From NCBI GenBank assembly GCA_018970865.1, contig JAGWVN010000027.1:1-37484 (forward strand): a DNA stretch of 37,484 bases, given 5' to 3'. Below the pieces are notes generated by a model that was not told where the DNA came from, ran no database searches, and saw only the letters and a list, made by a program, of their open reading frames with translations. Within the stretch, counting starts at the first letter, position 1, and each line of letters opens with the position of its first letter. Below, piece after piece: positions 20,168-33,939 of this stretch. This stretch comes from Betaproteobacteria bacterium (GTDB taxonomy: Bacteria > Pseudomonadota > Gammaproteobacteria > Burkholderiales > Burkholderiaceae_E). Both the position numbers and the translations under genes were made by a program.

Positions 20168-20169
20168 AT
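20164..20169 (+). promoter_or_regulatory. -10 box of map, placing the start site near its ATG
   Basis: A perfect TATAAT ends six bases before the map ATG at 20176. Sigma-70 transcripts usually begin about seven bases after the -10 box, so the mRNA would start at or within a base or two of the ATG. No Shine-Dalgarno is seen. No good -35 is visible at 16-18 bases spacing. Confidence 0.55.
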
Positions 20170-20173
20170 CATA
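20168..20173 (-). promoter_or_regulatory. Possible -10 box of rpsB
   Basis: The minus strand reads TATGAT (five of six consensus bases), overlapping the map -10 box. It would start the rpsB transcript near 20161. The -35 region would lie inside map and is weak. Confidence 0.35.
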
Positions 20174-20175
20174 GC

Positions 20176-20997
20176 ATGGCAATCACCCTGAAGACACCCG
20201 ACGAAATCGCCGCGATGCGGATTGCCGGCCGCCTGGCGGCCGAGGTCCTCGATTACATCGCCCCGTTCGTCAAGCCCGGCATCACCACCGGCGAGATCGA
20301 CACCCTCTGCCACCGCTACATGGTGGATGTGCAGAACACCATCCCGGCGCCGCTGAACTACGCGCCGCCGGGCTATTCGCCCTACCCGAAGTCGATCTGC
20401 ACCTCGGTCAACCACCAGGTCTGTCACGGCATTCCGGGCGAGAAGGTGCTGCGCAACGGCGACATCGTGAACATCGACATCACCGTCATCAAGGATGGCT
20501 TCCACGGCGACACCAGCCGGATGTTCGTGGTGGGCGAGCCCTCCATCGCCGCGCGCCGGCTGTGCGAGGTCACCCATGAGTGCCTGTGGATCGGCATCGG
20601 TCAGGTCCGCCCCGGCGCCACGCTCGGTGACATCGGTCATGCCATCCAGCGCCATGCCGAGGCTGCCGGCTACTCCATCGTTCGCGAGTTCTGCGGCCAT
20701 GGCATTGGCCGGCGCTTCCACGAGGAGCCGCAGATCCTGCACTACGGCCGCCCGGGCACCGGCGAGCGCCTGCAGGCCGGCATGATCTTCACCATCGAAC
20801 CCATGGTCAACGCCGGCCGGCGCGAGATCCGCGAGATGGCCGATGGCTGGACCATCGTCACCAAGGACCACAGCCTCTCGGCCCAGTGGGAGCACACCGT
20901 CCTGGTGACCGAGGCCGGCCATGAGGTGCTGACCGTGTCGGCGGGCATGCCCGCCCGCCCGCCGGTGCCCGAGCGCGCCGGGTCGACGCCGGCCTGA
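20176..20997 (+). CDS. map: Methionine aminopeptidase, type I
   Basis: Removes the initiator Met from new proteins. The 273 residues begin MAITLKTPDEIAAMR, the standard type I start, which fixes this ATG. The five metal ligands are present by my count: Asp101 (VNIDITV), Asp112 (GDTSRMF), His175 (FCGHGIGRRFHEEP), Glu208 (FTIEPM) and Glu239 (QWEHT). His84 in VCHGIPGE is the conserved helper. The last 20 residues are a Pro-rich tail. It reads away from rpsB, and glnD follows after 19 bases in the same direction. Confidence 0.98.
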   Translation: MAITLKTPDEIAAMRIAGRLAAEVLDYIAPFVKPGITTGEIDTLCHRYMVDVQNTIPAPLNYAPPGYSPYPKSICTSVNHQVCHGIPGEKVLRNGDIVNIDITVIKDGFHGDTSRMFVVGEPSIAARRLCEVTHECLWIGIGQVRPGATLGDIGHAIQRHAEAAGYSIVREFCGHGIGRRFHEEPQILHYGRPGTGERLQAGMIFTIEPMVNAGRREIREMADGWTIVTKDHSLSAQWEHTVLVTEAGHEVLTVSAGMPARPPVPERAGSTPA

Positions 20998-21016
20998 GCG
21001 GCGGCGCCGCGTCGCC

Positions 21017-23644
21017 GTGTCGATCCCCGACGATCCCGCCCGGCCGGGTCCGGCCGCGCAAGACGACAGCGCCCAGGCAGCCGGCCTGACTCCGGCCGCC
21101 ATCGCCGCCATCCGGCAGGCCTGCCATGAGCGGCGCGAGCAGGCCATCGACGCCTTTCGCCAGGATCGCCGCCCTTCCCGCCTGCTCAAGCGGCTGACGG
21201 CGGCCACCGACCAGTGCGTGCGCGAACTCTGGCTGGCCGCCGAGATGCCGCGCGGCGCGGTGCTCGCGGCCGTGGGCGGCTACGGACGCGGCGAGCTCTA
21301 CCCGCATTCCGATGTCGACCTGCTGGTGCTCACGCCGGCCGCGCCTGAGCCGCCGGCCGACGCCTCGATCGAGGCCTTCGTGGGCGCCTGCTGGGATGCG
21401 GGCCTGGCCATCGGCCACAGCGTGCGCAGCGCCGAGGAATGCCTGAGCGAGGCCGCTGCCGACATCACCGTGCAGACCAGCCTGCTCGAAGCCCGCTGGC
21501 TCGCCGGCGACGCCGAGCGCCTGCAGGCCCTGCTGGCGCGGCTCGAGCGCGACCGCGATCCGGCGGCCTTCTTCACCGCCAAGCGCCTGGAGATGCGGCA
21601 GCGCCACATCAAGTACGACGACACGCCGTACAGCCTCGAGCCCAACACCAAGGAGAGCCCGGGCGGCCTGCGCGACCTGCATGTGGTGCTCTGGACCGCC
21701 AAGGCCGCGGGGCTTGGCCGGCACTGGCGCGAACTGGCCAGCCGTGGCCTGGCCACCGCCGAAGAGGCCCGCGCTCTCGCCCGCAACGAACGCATGCTCC
21801 AGGCCACCCGGGCCTGCCTGCACATCGTCTCGGGACGCCGCGAAGACCGGCTGGTGTTCGACCTTCAGGCCCAGGTGGCGGCCGCGCTCGGCACGGGCGG
21901 CACCGACCCGCGGGCGGCCTCGGAGGAACTCATGCAGCGCTACTTCTGGGCGGCCAAGACCGTCACCCAGATGAGCGCCATCCTGCTGCAGAACCTGGAG
22001 TCTGCTCTCCACCCGCAGCCCGATGCCACGCCCGAGCCGATCGACCACGAGTTCCGCAACCAGCTCGGCCTGCTCGACATCATCGACCCCCAGCTCTTCG
22101 AGCGCGATCCGGCGGCCATCCTGCGGGCATTCCTGGTGCTGGCCAGTCATGCCGAGCTGAGCGGCATCAGCGCGCCCACGCTGCGCGCGATCTGGCATGC
22201 CCGCACCCGGATCGACGCGGCCTTCCGGCGAGACCCCGCCAACCGGGCGCTGTTCCTGACGCTGCTGCAGCAGCCGCGCGGCGTCACCCGCGTGCTGCGA
22301 CGGATGAACCAGTGGTCTGTGCTTGGCCGCTACCTGCCGGAGTTCCGCCGCATCGTCGGTCGCATGCAGCACGACCTCTTTCATGTGTACACCGTCGACC
22401 AGCACATCCTGATGGTGGTGCGAAACCTGCGCCGCTTCACGATGGCCGAGCATGTGCACGAGTACCCGTTCTGCAGCCAGCTGATGGCCGCCTTCCCGGC
22501 GCCGTGGCGCCTGTACATCGCGGCGCTCTATCACGACATCGCCAAGGGCCGCGGCGGCGATCACTCCGAGCTCGGCCGCGTGGACGCCGCCCGCTTCTGC
22601 CGGGCCCATGGCCTGAGCGAGGAAGACACCAGCCTGGTGGTGTTCCTGGTGGAGCATCACCTCACCATGTCCTCGGTGGCCCAGAAGCAGGACCTCAGCG
22701 ACCCCGATGTGGTGCTCGCCTTCGCGCAACGGGTGGGCACCCAGGAGCGGCTCACCGCGCTCTATCTGCTCACCGTGGCCGACATCCGCGGGACCAGCCC
22801 CAAGGTGTGGAACGCCTGGAAGGGCAAGCTGCTGCAGGACCTCTACCAGGCCACGCGGCGGGTGCTGGCCGGCGAGGCGCCGCAGGCCGCCTCGGCCCTC
22901 GACTCCCTGCGCGAGGAGGCGCATCGCATCCTGAATCTGTACGCGGTGCCCGAGGAACGCTACGCGAGATTCTGGTCGCAGCTCGACGCGCCCTATTTCA
23001 TGCGCACCGACGCGGCCGATGTCGCCTGGCACACCCGCGTGCTGCATGCCCATGCCGACACCACCGTGCCGGTGGTGCGCACCCGCCTGGCGCCGATCGG
23101 CGAGGGCTTCCAGGTGGTGGTCTACCAGCCTGACCGGCCCGAGATCTTCGCGCGCATCTGCGGCTTCTTCGACAGCCGCAACCTCTCGGTGCTCGACGCC
23201 CGGGTGCACACCACCCGTCACGGCTACGCGCTCGACAGCTTCCTGGTGGTCGACCCCGGATCGGGGATCCATTACCGCGACATCCTGCCGCTGATCGAGG
23301 CCGAGCTGGTCGAGCGGCTTCAGGCCGACGCGCCGCTGCCGCCGCCCGTGCGCGGTCGCATCTCCCGGCGATCGCGCTACTTCCCGATCCAGCCCACGGT
23401 GGACCTGCGGCCCGACGAGCGCGGCCAGCACTACCTGCTCGCGGTCACCGCGAACGACCGCACCGGACTGCTTTACGGCATCGCCCGGGTGCTCGCCCGC
23501 CATGGCGTGAACCTGCGCACCGCACGGGTCAGCACGCTGGGAGAGCGGGTGGAGGACACTTTCCTGGTGGATGGCCCCTCGCTGGCCAAGGCCCGCGAGC
23601 AGATCGCGCTCGAAACCGACCTGCTGGCCGCGCTGCAGGCCTGA
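21017..23644 (+). CDS. glnD: Bifunctional uridylyltransferase / uridylyl-removing enzyme
   Basis: The nitrogen sensor that adds UMP to PII proteins under low glutamine and removes it under high glutamine. The 875 residues contain, in order: the nucleotidyltransferase motif GGYGRGELYPHSDVDLLVL (about 87-105), the GlnE/GlnD linker domain, an HD phosphohydrolase domain (YHDIAKGRGGDHSELG, His506-Asp507), and two C-terminal ACT domains (about 698-780 and 805-875) that sense glutamine. The start is a GTG 19 bases after map with no clear Shine-Dalgarno, so coupling to map is likely. A long antisense frame is a coding shadow. Confidence 0.98.
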   Translation: MSIPDDPARPGPAAQDDSAQAAGLTPAAIAAIRQACHERREQAIDAFRQDRRPSRLLKRLTAATDQCVRELWLAAEMPRGAVLAAVGGYGRGELYPHSDVDLLVLTPAAPEPPADASIEAFVGACWDAGLAIGHSVRSAEECLSEAAADITVQTSLLEARWLAGDAERLQALLARLERDRDPAAFFTAKRLEMRQRHIKYDDTPYSLEPNTKESPGGLRDLHVVLWTAKAAGLGRHWRELASRGLATAEEARALARNERMLQATRACLHIVSGRREDRLVFDLQAQVAAALGTGGTDPRAASEELMQRYFWAAKTVTQMSAILLQNLESALHPQPDATPEPIDHEFRNQLGLLDIIDPQLFERDPAAILRAFLVLASHAELSGISAPTLRAIWHARTRIDAAFRRDPANRALFLTLLQQPRGVTRVLRRMNQWSVLGRYLPEFRRIVGRMQHDLFHVYTVDQHILMVVRNLRRFTMAEHVHEYPFCSQLMAAFPAPWRLYIAALYHDIAKGRGGDHSELGRVDAARFCRAHGLSEEDTSLVVFLVEHHLTMSSVAQKQDLSDPDVVLAFAQRVGTQERLTALYLLTVADIRGTSPKVWNAWKGKLLQDLYQATRRVLAGEAPQAASALDSLREEAHRILNLYAVPEERYARFWSQLDAPYFMRTDAADVAWHTRVLHAHADTTVPVVRTRLAPIGEGFQVVVYQPDRPEIFARICGFFDSRNLSVLDARVHTTRHGYALDSFLVVDPGSGIHYRDILPLIEAELVERLQADAPLPPPVRGRISRRSRYFPIQPTVDLRPDERGQHYLLAVTANDRTGLLYGIARVLARHGVNLRTARVSTLGERVEDTFLVDGPSLAKAREQIALETDLLAALQA

Positions 23645-23667
23645 GACGAGAGAGCCGCTTGCGTCGG

Positions 23668-27696
<4,029 letters not shown>

Positions 27697-27700
<4 letters not shown>

Positions 27701-30700
27701 GCCGCCTGCGCCATCTGACGCGCCGAGTCGATGTCGACGGCGACGATGCGCGACACGCCGCGCTCCTGCATGGTGACGCCGACAAGCTGCTGGGCGAGTT
27801 CCATCGCGATCTTGTTGTGGGTGATGAACAGGAACTGGGTCTGGTCGGACATGCGCCGGACCATCTCGCAGTAGCGCTCGGTGTTGGCGTCGTCGAGCGG
27901 CGCGTCGACCTCGTCGAGCAGGCAGAACGGGGCCGGGTTGAGCTGGAACATGGCGAACACCAGGGCGATGGCGGTGAGCGCCTTCTCGCCGCCGGAAAGC
28001 AGGTGGATGGTGGTGTTGCGCTTGCCCGGGGGCTGGGCCATCACCTGGATGCCGGCGTCGAGGAGTTCGGCGCCGGTGAGAATGAGGCGCGCCTCGCCCC
28101 CGCCGAAGAGCTCGGGAAAGAGCTGACCGAAGCCGCGATTGACGGCATCGTAGGTCTGCTGCAGCAGTTCCCGGGTCTCGCGGTCGATGCGGCGGATGGC
28201 GTCTTCCAGGGTGTTGATCGCCTCGGTCAGGTCGGCTGACTGGTCATCCAGGAACTTCTTGCGCTCCTGGCTGGCGCCCAGCTCCTCGAGGGCCGCGAGG
28301 TTGACCGCGCCCAGGCCGGTGATGGCATTGTCGAGCCGGGTGACCTCGCCCTGCAGCCAGGAGGCCCGCGGCTCCTGGGGAAAATGCGCCCGCACCGCGG
28401 ATTCGTCGAAGGGCTTCTCGGCGATGAGCGTGGCGTACTGCTCGACGCTGAGGCGGGCCGCCTGCTCGCGCATCTGGGCCTCGACCAGGCGCTGGCGCAG
28501 CGGCTCCTGCCGGCGCTCCAGCGTGAGCCGCTCCTCATCGCGGCCGCGCAGGGTCTGGGTGATGTCGTCCAGCCGCTGGCGCGCGGCCGACAGCGACTGT
28601 TCGGTCCCGGCGCGGGCGGCCAGCGCGGCATCGAGCGCTTCGCGCGTCTCGGCGTCGGACAGGCTGGCCAGGCGGCCCTCGAGCGCGGCCGCCTCTTCCC
28701 GGCTTTCCTGCTCCTGCTGCCGGGCCTGCGCGATGCGGGCCTCCAGGCGCTCGATGCGGGCCTGCGCCTCGCGGCGGGCGAAGTCGGCTTCCTGCTCGGC
28801 TCGCTCGGCGGCGCGCACCCGCTCCCGGTGCGCGGCCAGTTGCGCCTCGATGCCTTCGAAGGCCTGGGCCGCGTCCTCCTGCACCTGCTGGTGCTCGGCC
28901 AGGTCGGCATCGAGCTGCTCGAAGGCCGCCGACTGCTCCTCGACCGTGGCGAGCGCCTCCTCGATCAGGCCTGCCACCTCGGAAAGATCCTGCTCGAGCC
29001 GGCCGCGGGTCAGGCGCGCCCGCTCGTGGAGCTGCTCCAGCCGCTGGGCGTCGAGCCGCGCGGTGGCCAGATCGCGCACGGCGCGGCTGTGCGCGTCCCG
29101 GGCCTGGCCAAGCACGCGCCCGGCCTCGGCGGCCTGCTTCTCGATGCGGCCGGTGGCCGCGCGCGCCTCATCGGCGAGCAGCTGACGAGCACGCTGCTCG
29201 CGGGCGAGGTGCTCGAGATCCTGCTGGCGGGCGAGCACACCCTCCTGCGCCGAATCGGCCGCGTAGAGCTGCAGCGACTGGGGCCCGACCACATGACCTT
29301 CGCGGGTGACCAGGCGCTGCCCCGCCAGCAGCTCCGCGCTGCGGGCAACCGCCGCATCGAGCGATTCGGCGGCCCAGTGGCCATGCAGCCAGTCGGCCAG
29401 CACCGCGTGCAGCCCGGCATCGGTGACCCGGATGACCTCGATCAGGGGGCGCAGGCCGGCCAGCGGCGCGGCCACCACCGGCTGGACCCGCGGCGACAGG
29501 AAGGCGACCTTGGCGGGCGGAGCGTCAGCCACCAGCGCCGCGGCGGTCTGCAGGCGGCCGATCTCGAGCGCCTCGACCCGCTCGCGGATGACCGACTCGA
29601 CCGCGGTCTCCCAACCCTCTTCGATGCGCAGGCGTTGCCAGAGGCGGCCCAGGCTGTCGAGGCCATGGCGGCTGAGCCAGGGGCCGATGCGCGACTGGCT
29701 CTGCGCCCGCTCCTGCAGCTGCTTCAGGGCAACGATGCGGGCCTCGACCCGGGTGAACTCGCCCTCGGCGTCGCGCAGGGCCTGCTGCGCCGGCGCCCGG
29801 GCCTGCTCGGCCTCACGCCAGCGGGTCTCGGCCTCCGACTGCGCCTGGAGGCCGCGCTGCTCGGCCTCTTCGGCGATGGCCAGGGCCTCGCGCACCGCGG
29901 CGAGGTCTTCCTCCGGGGGCGACTCGACCTGCGCGCGCTCACCCTGCAGCCGTTCCTGGCGGCGCTGGGCATCGGCGAGCGCACGCTGGGCATTGCGCTG
30001 GCGCTCGGCGCAGAGCTCGATCGCCTGCCGCGTGCTGATGGCCACCGCGCGGGCCTGCTCCAGGCGCGCGCGGGCCTCGCGCACCTGCTGCTCCAGCGGC
30101 GTGGTGGCCTCGGTGAGTTCGTACAGCTGGCCCGTGAGGTCCTCGGCGCGGGCCTGGGCCTCTTCCAGCGCCCCGCGCGCCTCGTCCTGCTCCTCGAGGG
30201 CCCGCTCGCAGTCCTGCCGGGCCCGGGTCTGGCGGGCCTGCAGCCCCGAGAGCCGACCGCCGATCTCCTCCTGGGTGTCGACGACCCGGCGGATCTCGGT
30301 CTCGAGGCGAACCACCTCGGCATTGGCGGTGTAGTGGGCAGCCTGGGCGGCATGGACCTCGTCGCTCGCGGCATAGTGACTGCCGCGCAGACCCTCGAGC
30401 GCGGCCTCGAGCTCGCGCAGTTCGGCCAGCGCGCCATCGACCGCGATCTGGGCGCGACCGGCATCCTGCGCCAGCCGTTGCTGCTCGGCCCGGGCCTCGT
30501 CGCGCCGGACCAGCCACAGCATCTGCTGCTTGCGCTCGCGGTCGGCTTCGAATTCGCGGTACTGCCGGGCCACCTCGGCCTGGCGGGAGAGCTTGTCGAT
30601 CTGGGCGTCGAGCTCGCGCCGGATGTCTTCCACCCGGGTGAGGTTCTCGCGGGTGTCCGCCAGGCGGTTCTCGGTCTCGCGGCGGCGCTCCTTGTAGCGC

Positions 30701-31212
30701 GAGATGCCGGCGGCCTCCTCCAGGAAGACCCGCAGATCCTCGGGCCGGGCCTCGATGATGCGCGAGATGCTCCCCTGGCCGATGATGGCGTAGGCGCGCG
30801 GCCCCAGCCCGGTGCCCAGGAACAGGTCGTGCACATCCTTGCGGCGGACCGGCTGGTTGTTGATGTAGTAGGCCGACTGGTTGTCGCGGCTGAGCACCCG
30901 CTTGACCGCCAGCTCGGCAAAGCTCGACCAGGCGCCGCCGATGCGGCCCAGGGAGTTGTCGAACACCAGTTCCACCGAAGCCCGCGAGGCCGGCTTGCGA
31001 TCGGCCGAGCCCGAGAAGATGACATCCTGCATCGACTCGCCCCGCAGCTCCGAGGCCTTGGACTCGCCCAGCACCCAGCGCACCGCGTCGATGATGTTCG
31101 ACTTGCCGCAGCCGTTCGGACCGACCACGCCCACGCGCTGGCCGGGCACCTCGAAGGCGGTGGGATCGACAAAGGACTTGAAGCCCGACAGCTTGATCTG
31201 CTTGAGTCGCAC
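27697..31212 (-). CDS. smc: Chromosome partition protein SMC
   Basis: A condensin ATPase that extrudes DNA loops and helps segregate chromosomes. The GTG at 31212 gives 1171 residues beginning RLKQIKLSGFKSF, the classical SMC start; the frame is open to 31410 but the added residues are unrelated. Seen: Walker A GPNGCGKSN (31-39), long Glu/Gln/Arg/Ala-rich coiled coils, a hinge at about 505-660 (SRIGPWLSRHGLDSLG onwards), and the ABC signature LSGGEKALTAIALVFAMF (from about 1072) with Walker B CLLDEVDAPLDDAN. It heads smc-zipA-ligA. ScpA and ScpB are not encoded here. The start has no strong Shine-Dalgarno. Confidence 0.97.
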
Positions 31213-31400
31213 GCGCGAAACACCCCGGAGCGATGGGCCCGACAGAAAAGCGAAAAGCCGCGCTGGCGGCTTCGACCCGCCTATAATAGCACCCGCCCAT
31301 CCTGGCCCCGCCGGTTCCCAGCGAACCCTGCGCGGGGCTTTTGGTTTCAGGGGAGCTCGCCGCGCGGCGGGCGCCGCCCCGCCCGGAAAGCCGCCCGTCC
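31213..31400. other. Divergent smc/queF intergenic region
   Basis: These 188 bases hold the symmetric TATAATA at 31282-31288 and, on the queF side, GC-rich potential hairpins such as GCCGCGCGGC near 31359. I looked for the short A-rich preQ1 class I riboswitch often found before queF and saw nothing like it. Confidence 0.5.
31282..31288. promoter_or_regulatory. Symmetric -10 box shared by smc and queF
   Basis: The plus strand reads TATAATA and the minus strand TATTATA, so each strand carries a good -10 hexamer (TATAAT and TATTAT). Starts would fall near 31294 for queF and near 31276 for smc. No clear -35 element is visible on either side. Confidence 0.5.
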
Positions 31401-31817
31401 ATGCCCTCAAAGCCCAGCCTCAGCCTAGACACCTTTCCCAACCCCGCGCCCGGACGCGACTACCTCGTGCATCTCGAGGTGCCCGAGTTCACCTGCCTGT
31501 GCCCGCTCACCGGCCAGCCGGACTTCGCCACCTTCGTGATCGACTATGTGCCCGACAAGCGCAATGTCGAGCTCAAGAGCCTGAAGACCTACATGTGGTC
31601 GTTCCGGGACCAGGGCGCCTTCCACGAGGCGGTCACCAACCGCATCACCGACGATCTGGTCGCCGGCCTGGCGCCCCGCTACCTGAAGGTCACCGCGCGC
31701 TGGTATGTGCGTGGCGGCATCTTCACCAATGTGGTGGTCGAGCACCGCAAGCGCGGCTGGAAGCCGACGCAGCGGGTGGATCTGGACAGTTTTCCGCTCC
31801 AGTCGAACTTCAGATAA
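31401..31817 (+). CDS. queF: NADPH-dependent preQ0 reductase (7-cyano-7-deazaguanine reductase)
   Basis: Reduces preQ0 to preQ1 for queuosine tRNA modification. The 138 residues are the short, YkvM-like single-domain type. Catalytic Cys34 and Asp41 lie in CPLTGQPDF, with the same spacing as Cys55 and Asp62 of the B. subtilis enzyme. The family motif that follows is [18 protein letters not shown] use the ATG at 31401; the frame is open from a TTG at 31341 but the extra residues lack homology. No clear ribosome-binding site is seen. It is divergent from smc and 30 bases upstream of dapC. Confidence 0.96.
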   Translation: MPSKPSLSLDTFPNPAPGRDYLVHLEVPEFTCLCPLTGQPDFATFVIDYVPDKRNVELKSLKTYMWSFRDQGAFHEAVTNRITDDLVAGLAPRYLKVTARWYVRGGIFTNVVVEHRKRGWKPTQRVDLDSFPLQSNFR

Positions 31818-31836
31818 CCAGCAATAACAGTCACTT

Positions 31837-31850
31837 GGAGGGGATTCTTG
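31837..31850 (+). promoter_or_regulatory. Strong Shine-Dalgarno before a TTG start
   Basis: GGAGGGG (31837-31843) lies four bases before TTG at 31848. The spacing and strength decide the dapC start, since no ATG or GTG stands at the conserved N-terminus. Confidence 0.7.
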
Positions 31851-33041
31851 AACCCTAGACTCAAGACCCTGCAGGCCTACCCCTTCGAGCGCCTGCGCGG
31901 TCTGCTCGAGGGAGTCAGCCCCGATCCCGGCTTCACGCCGCTGAACCTGTCGATCGGCGAGCCCAAGCACCCCACGCCGGCGCTGATCACCGACGCCCTG
32001 ATCGGCTCGCTGGCCGGCCTGTCGAGCTATCCGGCCACCGCCGGCTCGCCCGAGCTGCGCCGCGCCCTCGCCGCCTGGCTCACCCGCCGTCATGGCCTGC
32101 CGGGGGTCGATGCGCGCCATCAGGTGCTGCCCATCAACGGCAGCCGCGAGGCGCTCTTCGCGTTCGCCCAGACCGTGGTCGATCCCGCCGATGGCGCGCT
32201 GGTGGTGTGTCCCAACCCCTTCTACCAGATCTACGAGGGGGCGGCCCTGCTCGCCGGGGCCAGCCCCTGGTATGTCGACCAGAACCCGGCCAATGGCTAC
32301 CGCTGCGACTGGCAGGCCGTGCCTGAGGCGGTCTGGCGCCGCACCCGGCTGCTCTTCGTGTGCTCGCCCGGCAACCCCACCGGCGCGGTGATGACCCAGG
32401 CCGAATGGGATCTGCTCTTTCGCCTGTCCGACGAGCACGGCTTCTGCATCGCCGCCGACGAGTGCTACTCCGAGATCTACCTCGACGAAGCCCAGCCGCC
32501 GCTGGGCGCACTGGCCGCGTCGGTGGCGGCGGGCCGGCCCGACTTCCGGCGGCTGGTGGTCTTCGGCAGCCTGTCCAAGCGCTCGAACGCCCCGGGCATG
32601 CGCTCGGGCTATGTGGCCGGCGACGCCGAGCTGCTCGCCGCCTTCCTGCTCTATCGCACCTATCACGGCAGCGCCATGAGCCCGCCGGTGCAGCAGGCCT
32701 CCATCGCCGCCTGGTCCGACGAGGCCCATGTCGCCGAGAACCGGCGCCAGTACCGCGAGAAGTTCGCCGCGCTGCAGCCCCTGCTCGAACCGGTGCTGGG
32801 CGTGCAGCGCCCGCAGGCCGGCTTCTACTACTGGGCCCGCGTGCCGGGTGGCGACGACGAGACCTTCGTGCGCGAGCTCTACCGGCGCTGCAATGTCCTC
32901 ACCCTGCCGGGCAGCTACCTCGCCCGCCCGGGGCCCGACGGCAGCAACCCCGGACGCGGCCATGTGCGGCTCGCCCTGGTCGAGCCGCTGGCGGCCTGCG
33001 TCGAGGCAGCCGGCCGCATCGTTCGCTTCGTGACCGGCTGA
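31848..33041 (+). CDS. dapC: N-succinyldiaminopimelate aminotransferase
   Basis: A PLP enzyme that makes N-succinyl-LL-diaminopimelate in the succinylase branch of lysine and peptidoglycan synthesis. The 397 residues are a fold-type I aminotransferase: LNLSIGEPKHPTP near the N-terminus, CSPGNPTGAVM, the PLP-contacting DECYSEIY (Asp204, Tyr207), and SLSKRSNAPGMRSGY with the Schiff-base Lys244. The sequence resembles the DapC branch common in betaproteobacteria. Its location directly before dapD supports the call. The start is TTG with a strong ribosome-binding site. Confidence 0.94.
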   Translation: MNPRLKTLQAYPFERLRGLLEGVSPDPGFTPLNLSIGEPKHPTPALITDALIGSLAGLSSYPATAGSPELRRALAAWLTRRHGLPGVDARHQVLPINGSREALFAFAQTVVDPADGALVVCPNPFYQIYEGAALLAGASPWYVDQNPANGYRCDWQAVPEAVWRRTRLLFVCSPGNPTGAVMTQAEWDLLFRLSDEHGFCIAADECYSEIYLDEAQPPLGALAASVAAGRPDFRRLVVFGSLSKRSNAPGMRSGYVAGDAELLAAFLLYRTYHGSAMSPPVQQASIAAWSDEAHVAENRRQYREKFAALQPLLEPVLGVQRPQAGFYYWARVPGGDDETFVRELYRRCNVLTLPGSYLARPGPDGSNPGRGHVRLALVEPLAACVEAAGRIVRFVTG

Positions 33042-33084
33042 GGCCGGCGCGCTTTCCTGATCAACCCCCTTCGAGAGAACCCGC

Positions 33085-33906
33085 ATGAGTGACCTGCAGA
33101 CCACCATCGACCAGGCCTGGGAAGGCCGCAACGAGCTCTCCCCCAAGGCCGCCCCGGCCGCCGTGCGCGAGGCGATCGGCCATGTGCTGGCCGAGCTCGA
33201 CGCCGGCCGGCTGCGCGTGGCCGAGAAGCGCAACGGCGAGTGGATCGTGCACCAGTGGATCAAGAAGGCGGTGCTGATGTCCTTCCGGCTGGAAGACAAC
33301 GCCGTCCTGCCCGCCGGCGGCCTGCAGTTCTACGACAAGGTGCCCACCAAGTTCGCCGACTTCTCGGCGGCCGACTTCGCCCAGGGCGGCTACCGGGTGG
33401 TGCCGCCGGCCGTGGCCCGGCGCGGTGCGTTCATCGGCCGAAATGTCGTGCTGATGCCCTCGTATGTGAACATCGGCGCGTATGTCGATGAAGGCACCAT
33501 GGTCGACACCTGGGCCACGGTGGGTTCCTGCGCCCAGATCGGCCGCAATGTGCATCTGTCGGGCGGCGTGGGCATCGGCGGCGTTCTCGAGCCGCTGCAG
33601 GCCAACCCGACCATCATCGAAGACAACTGCTTCATCGGCGCCCGGTCCGAGGTGGTCGAAGGGGTGGTGGTCGAGGAAAACTCGGTGCTGTCGATGGGCG
33701 TGTTCATCGGCCAGAGCACCAAGATCTTCGATCGCACCACCGGGCAGGTGCTCTACGGCCGTGTCCCCTCGGGCTCGGTGGTGGTGCCTGGCTCCATGCC
33801 GTCGGCCGACGGCCGGGTGAATCTGTATTGCGCGGTCATCGTCAAGCGCGTCGACGCCCAGACGCGGGCGAAGACCGCGATCAACGAGCTGCTGCGCGGC
33901 GACTGA
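33085..33906 (+). CDS. dapD: 2,3,4,5-tetrahydropyridine-2,6-dicarboxylate N-succinyltransferase
   Basis: Transfers succinyl from succinyl-CoA to tetrahydrodipicolinate, the step before DapC. The 273 residues show an N-terminal helical domain, [11 protein letters not shown]-like [14 protein letters not shown], and a left-handed beta-helix with [35 protein letters not shown] and [18 protein letters not shown]. The ATG has GAGAG seven bases upstream. It lies 43 bases after dapC. dapE, the next pathway gene, is not in the window. Confidence 0.97.
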   Translation: MSDLQTTIDQAWEGRNELSPKAAPAAVREAIGHVLAELDAGRLRVAEKRNGEWIVHQWIKKAVLMSFRLEDNAVLPAGGLQFYDKVPTKFADFSAADFAQGGYRVVPPAVARRGAFIGRNVVLMPSYVNIGAYVDEGTMVDTWATVGSCAQIGRNVHLSGGVGIGGVLEPLQANPTIIEDNCFIGARSEVVEGVVVEENSVLSMGVFIGQSTKIFDRTTGQVLYGRVPSGSVVVPGSMPSADGRVNLYCAVIVKRVDAQTRAKTAINELLRGD

Positions 33907-33939
33907 GCGCCGGGCGGCACGAGCGAAAGGCGGTCACTC

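Noticed and set aside
20858-23503. 881-codon open frame on the minus strand opposite glnD
   Set aside because: Composition (Gly, His, Arg, Glu-rich) and lack of motifs mark it as antisense to glnD, which is fully supported.
31289-31400. preQ1 riboswitch before queF
   Set aside because: The leader is GC-rich and lacks the short A-rich aptamer tail of preQ1-I; nothing resembling preQ1-II was seen either.
28384-31428. 1014-codon open frame on the plus strand opposite smc
   Set aside because: It is a shadow of smc caused by high-GC codon bias: rich in Gly, Leu and Arg, no recognisable domain, while smc on the other strand has every family motif.
31425-33299. 624-codon open frame on the minus strand opposite queF, dapC and dapD
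   Set aside because: Spans three real genes on the other strand and has no recognisable domain.
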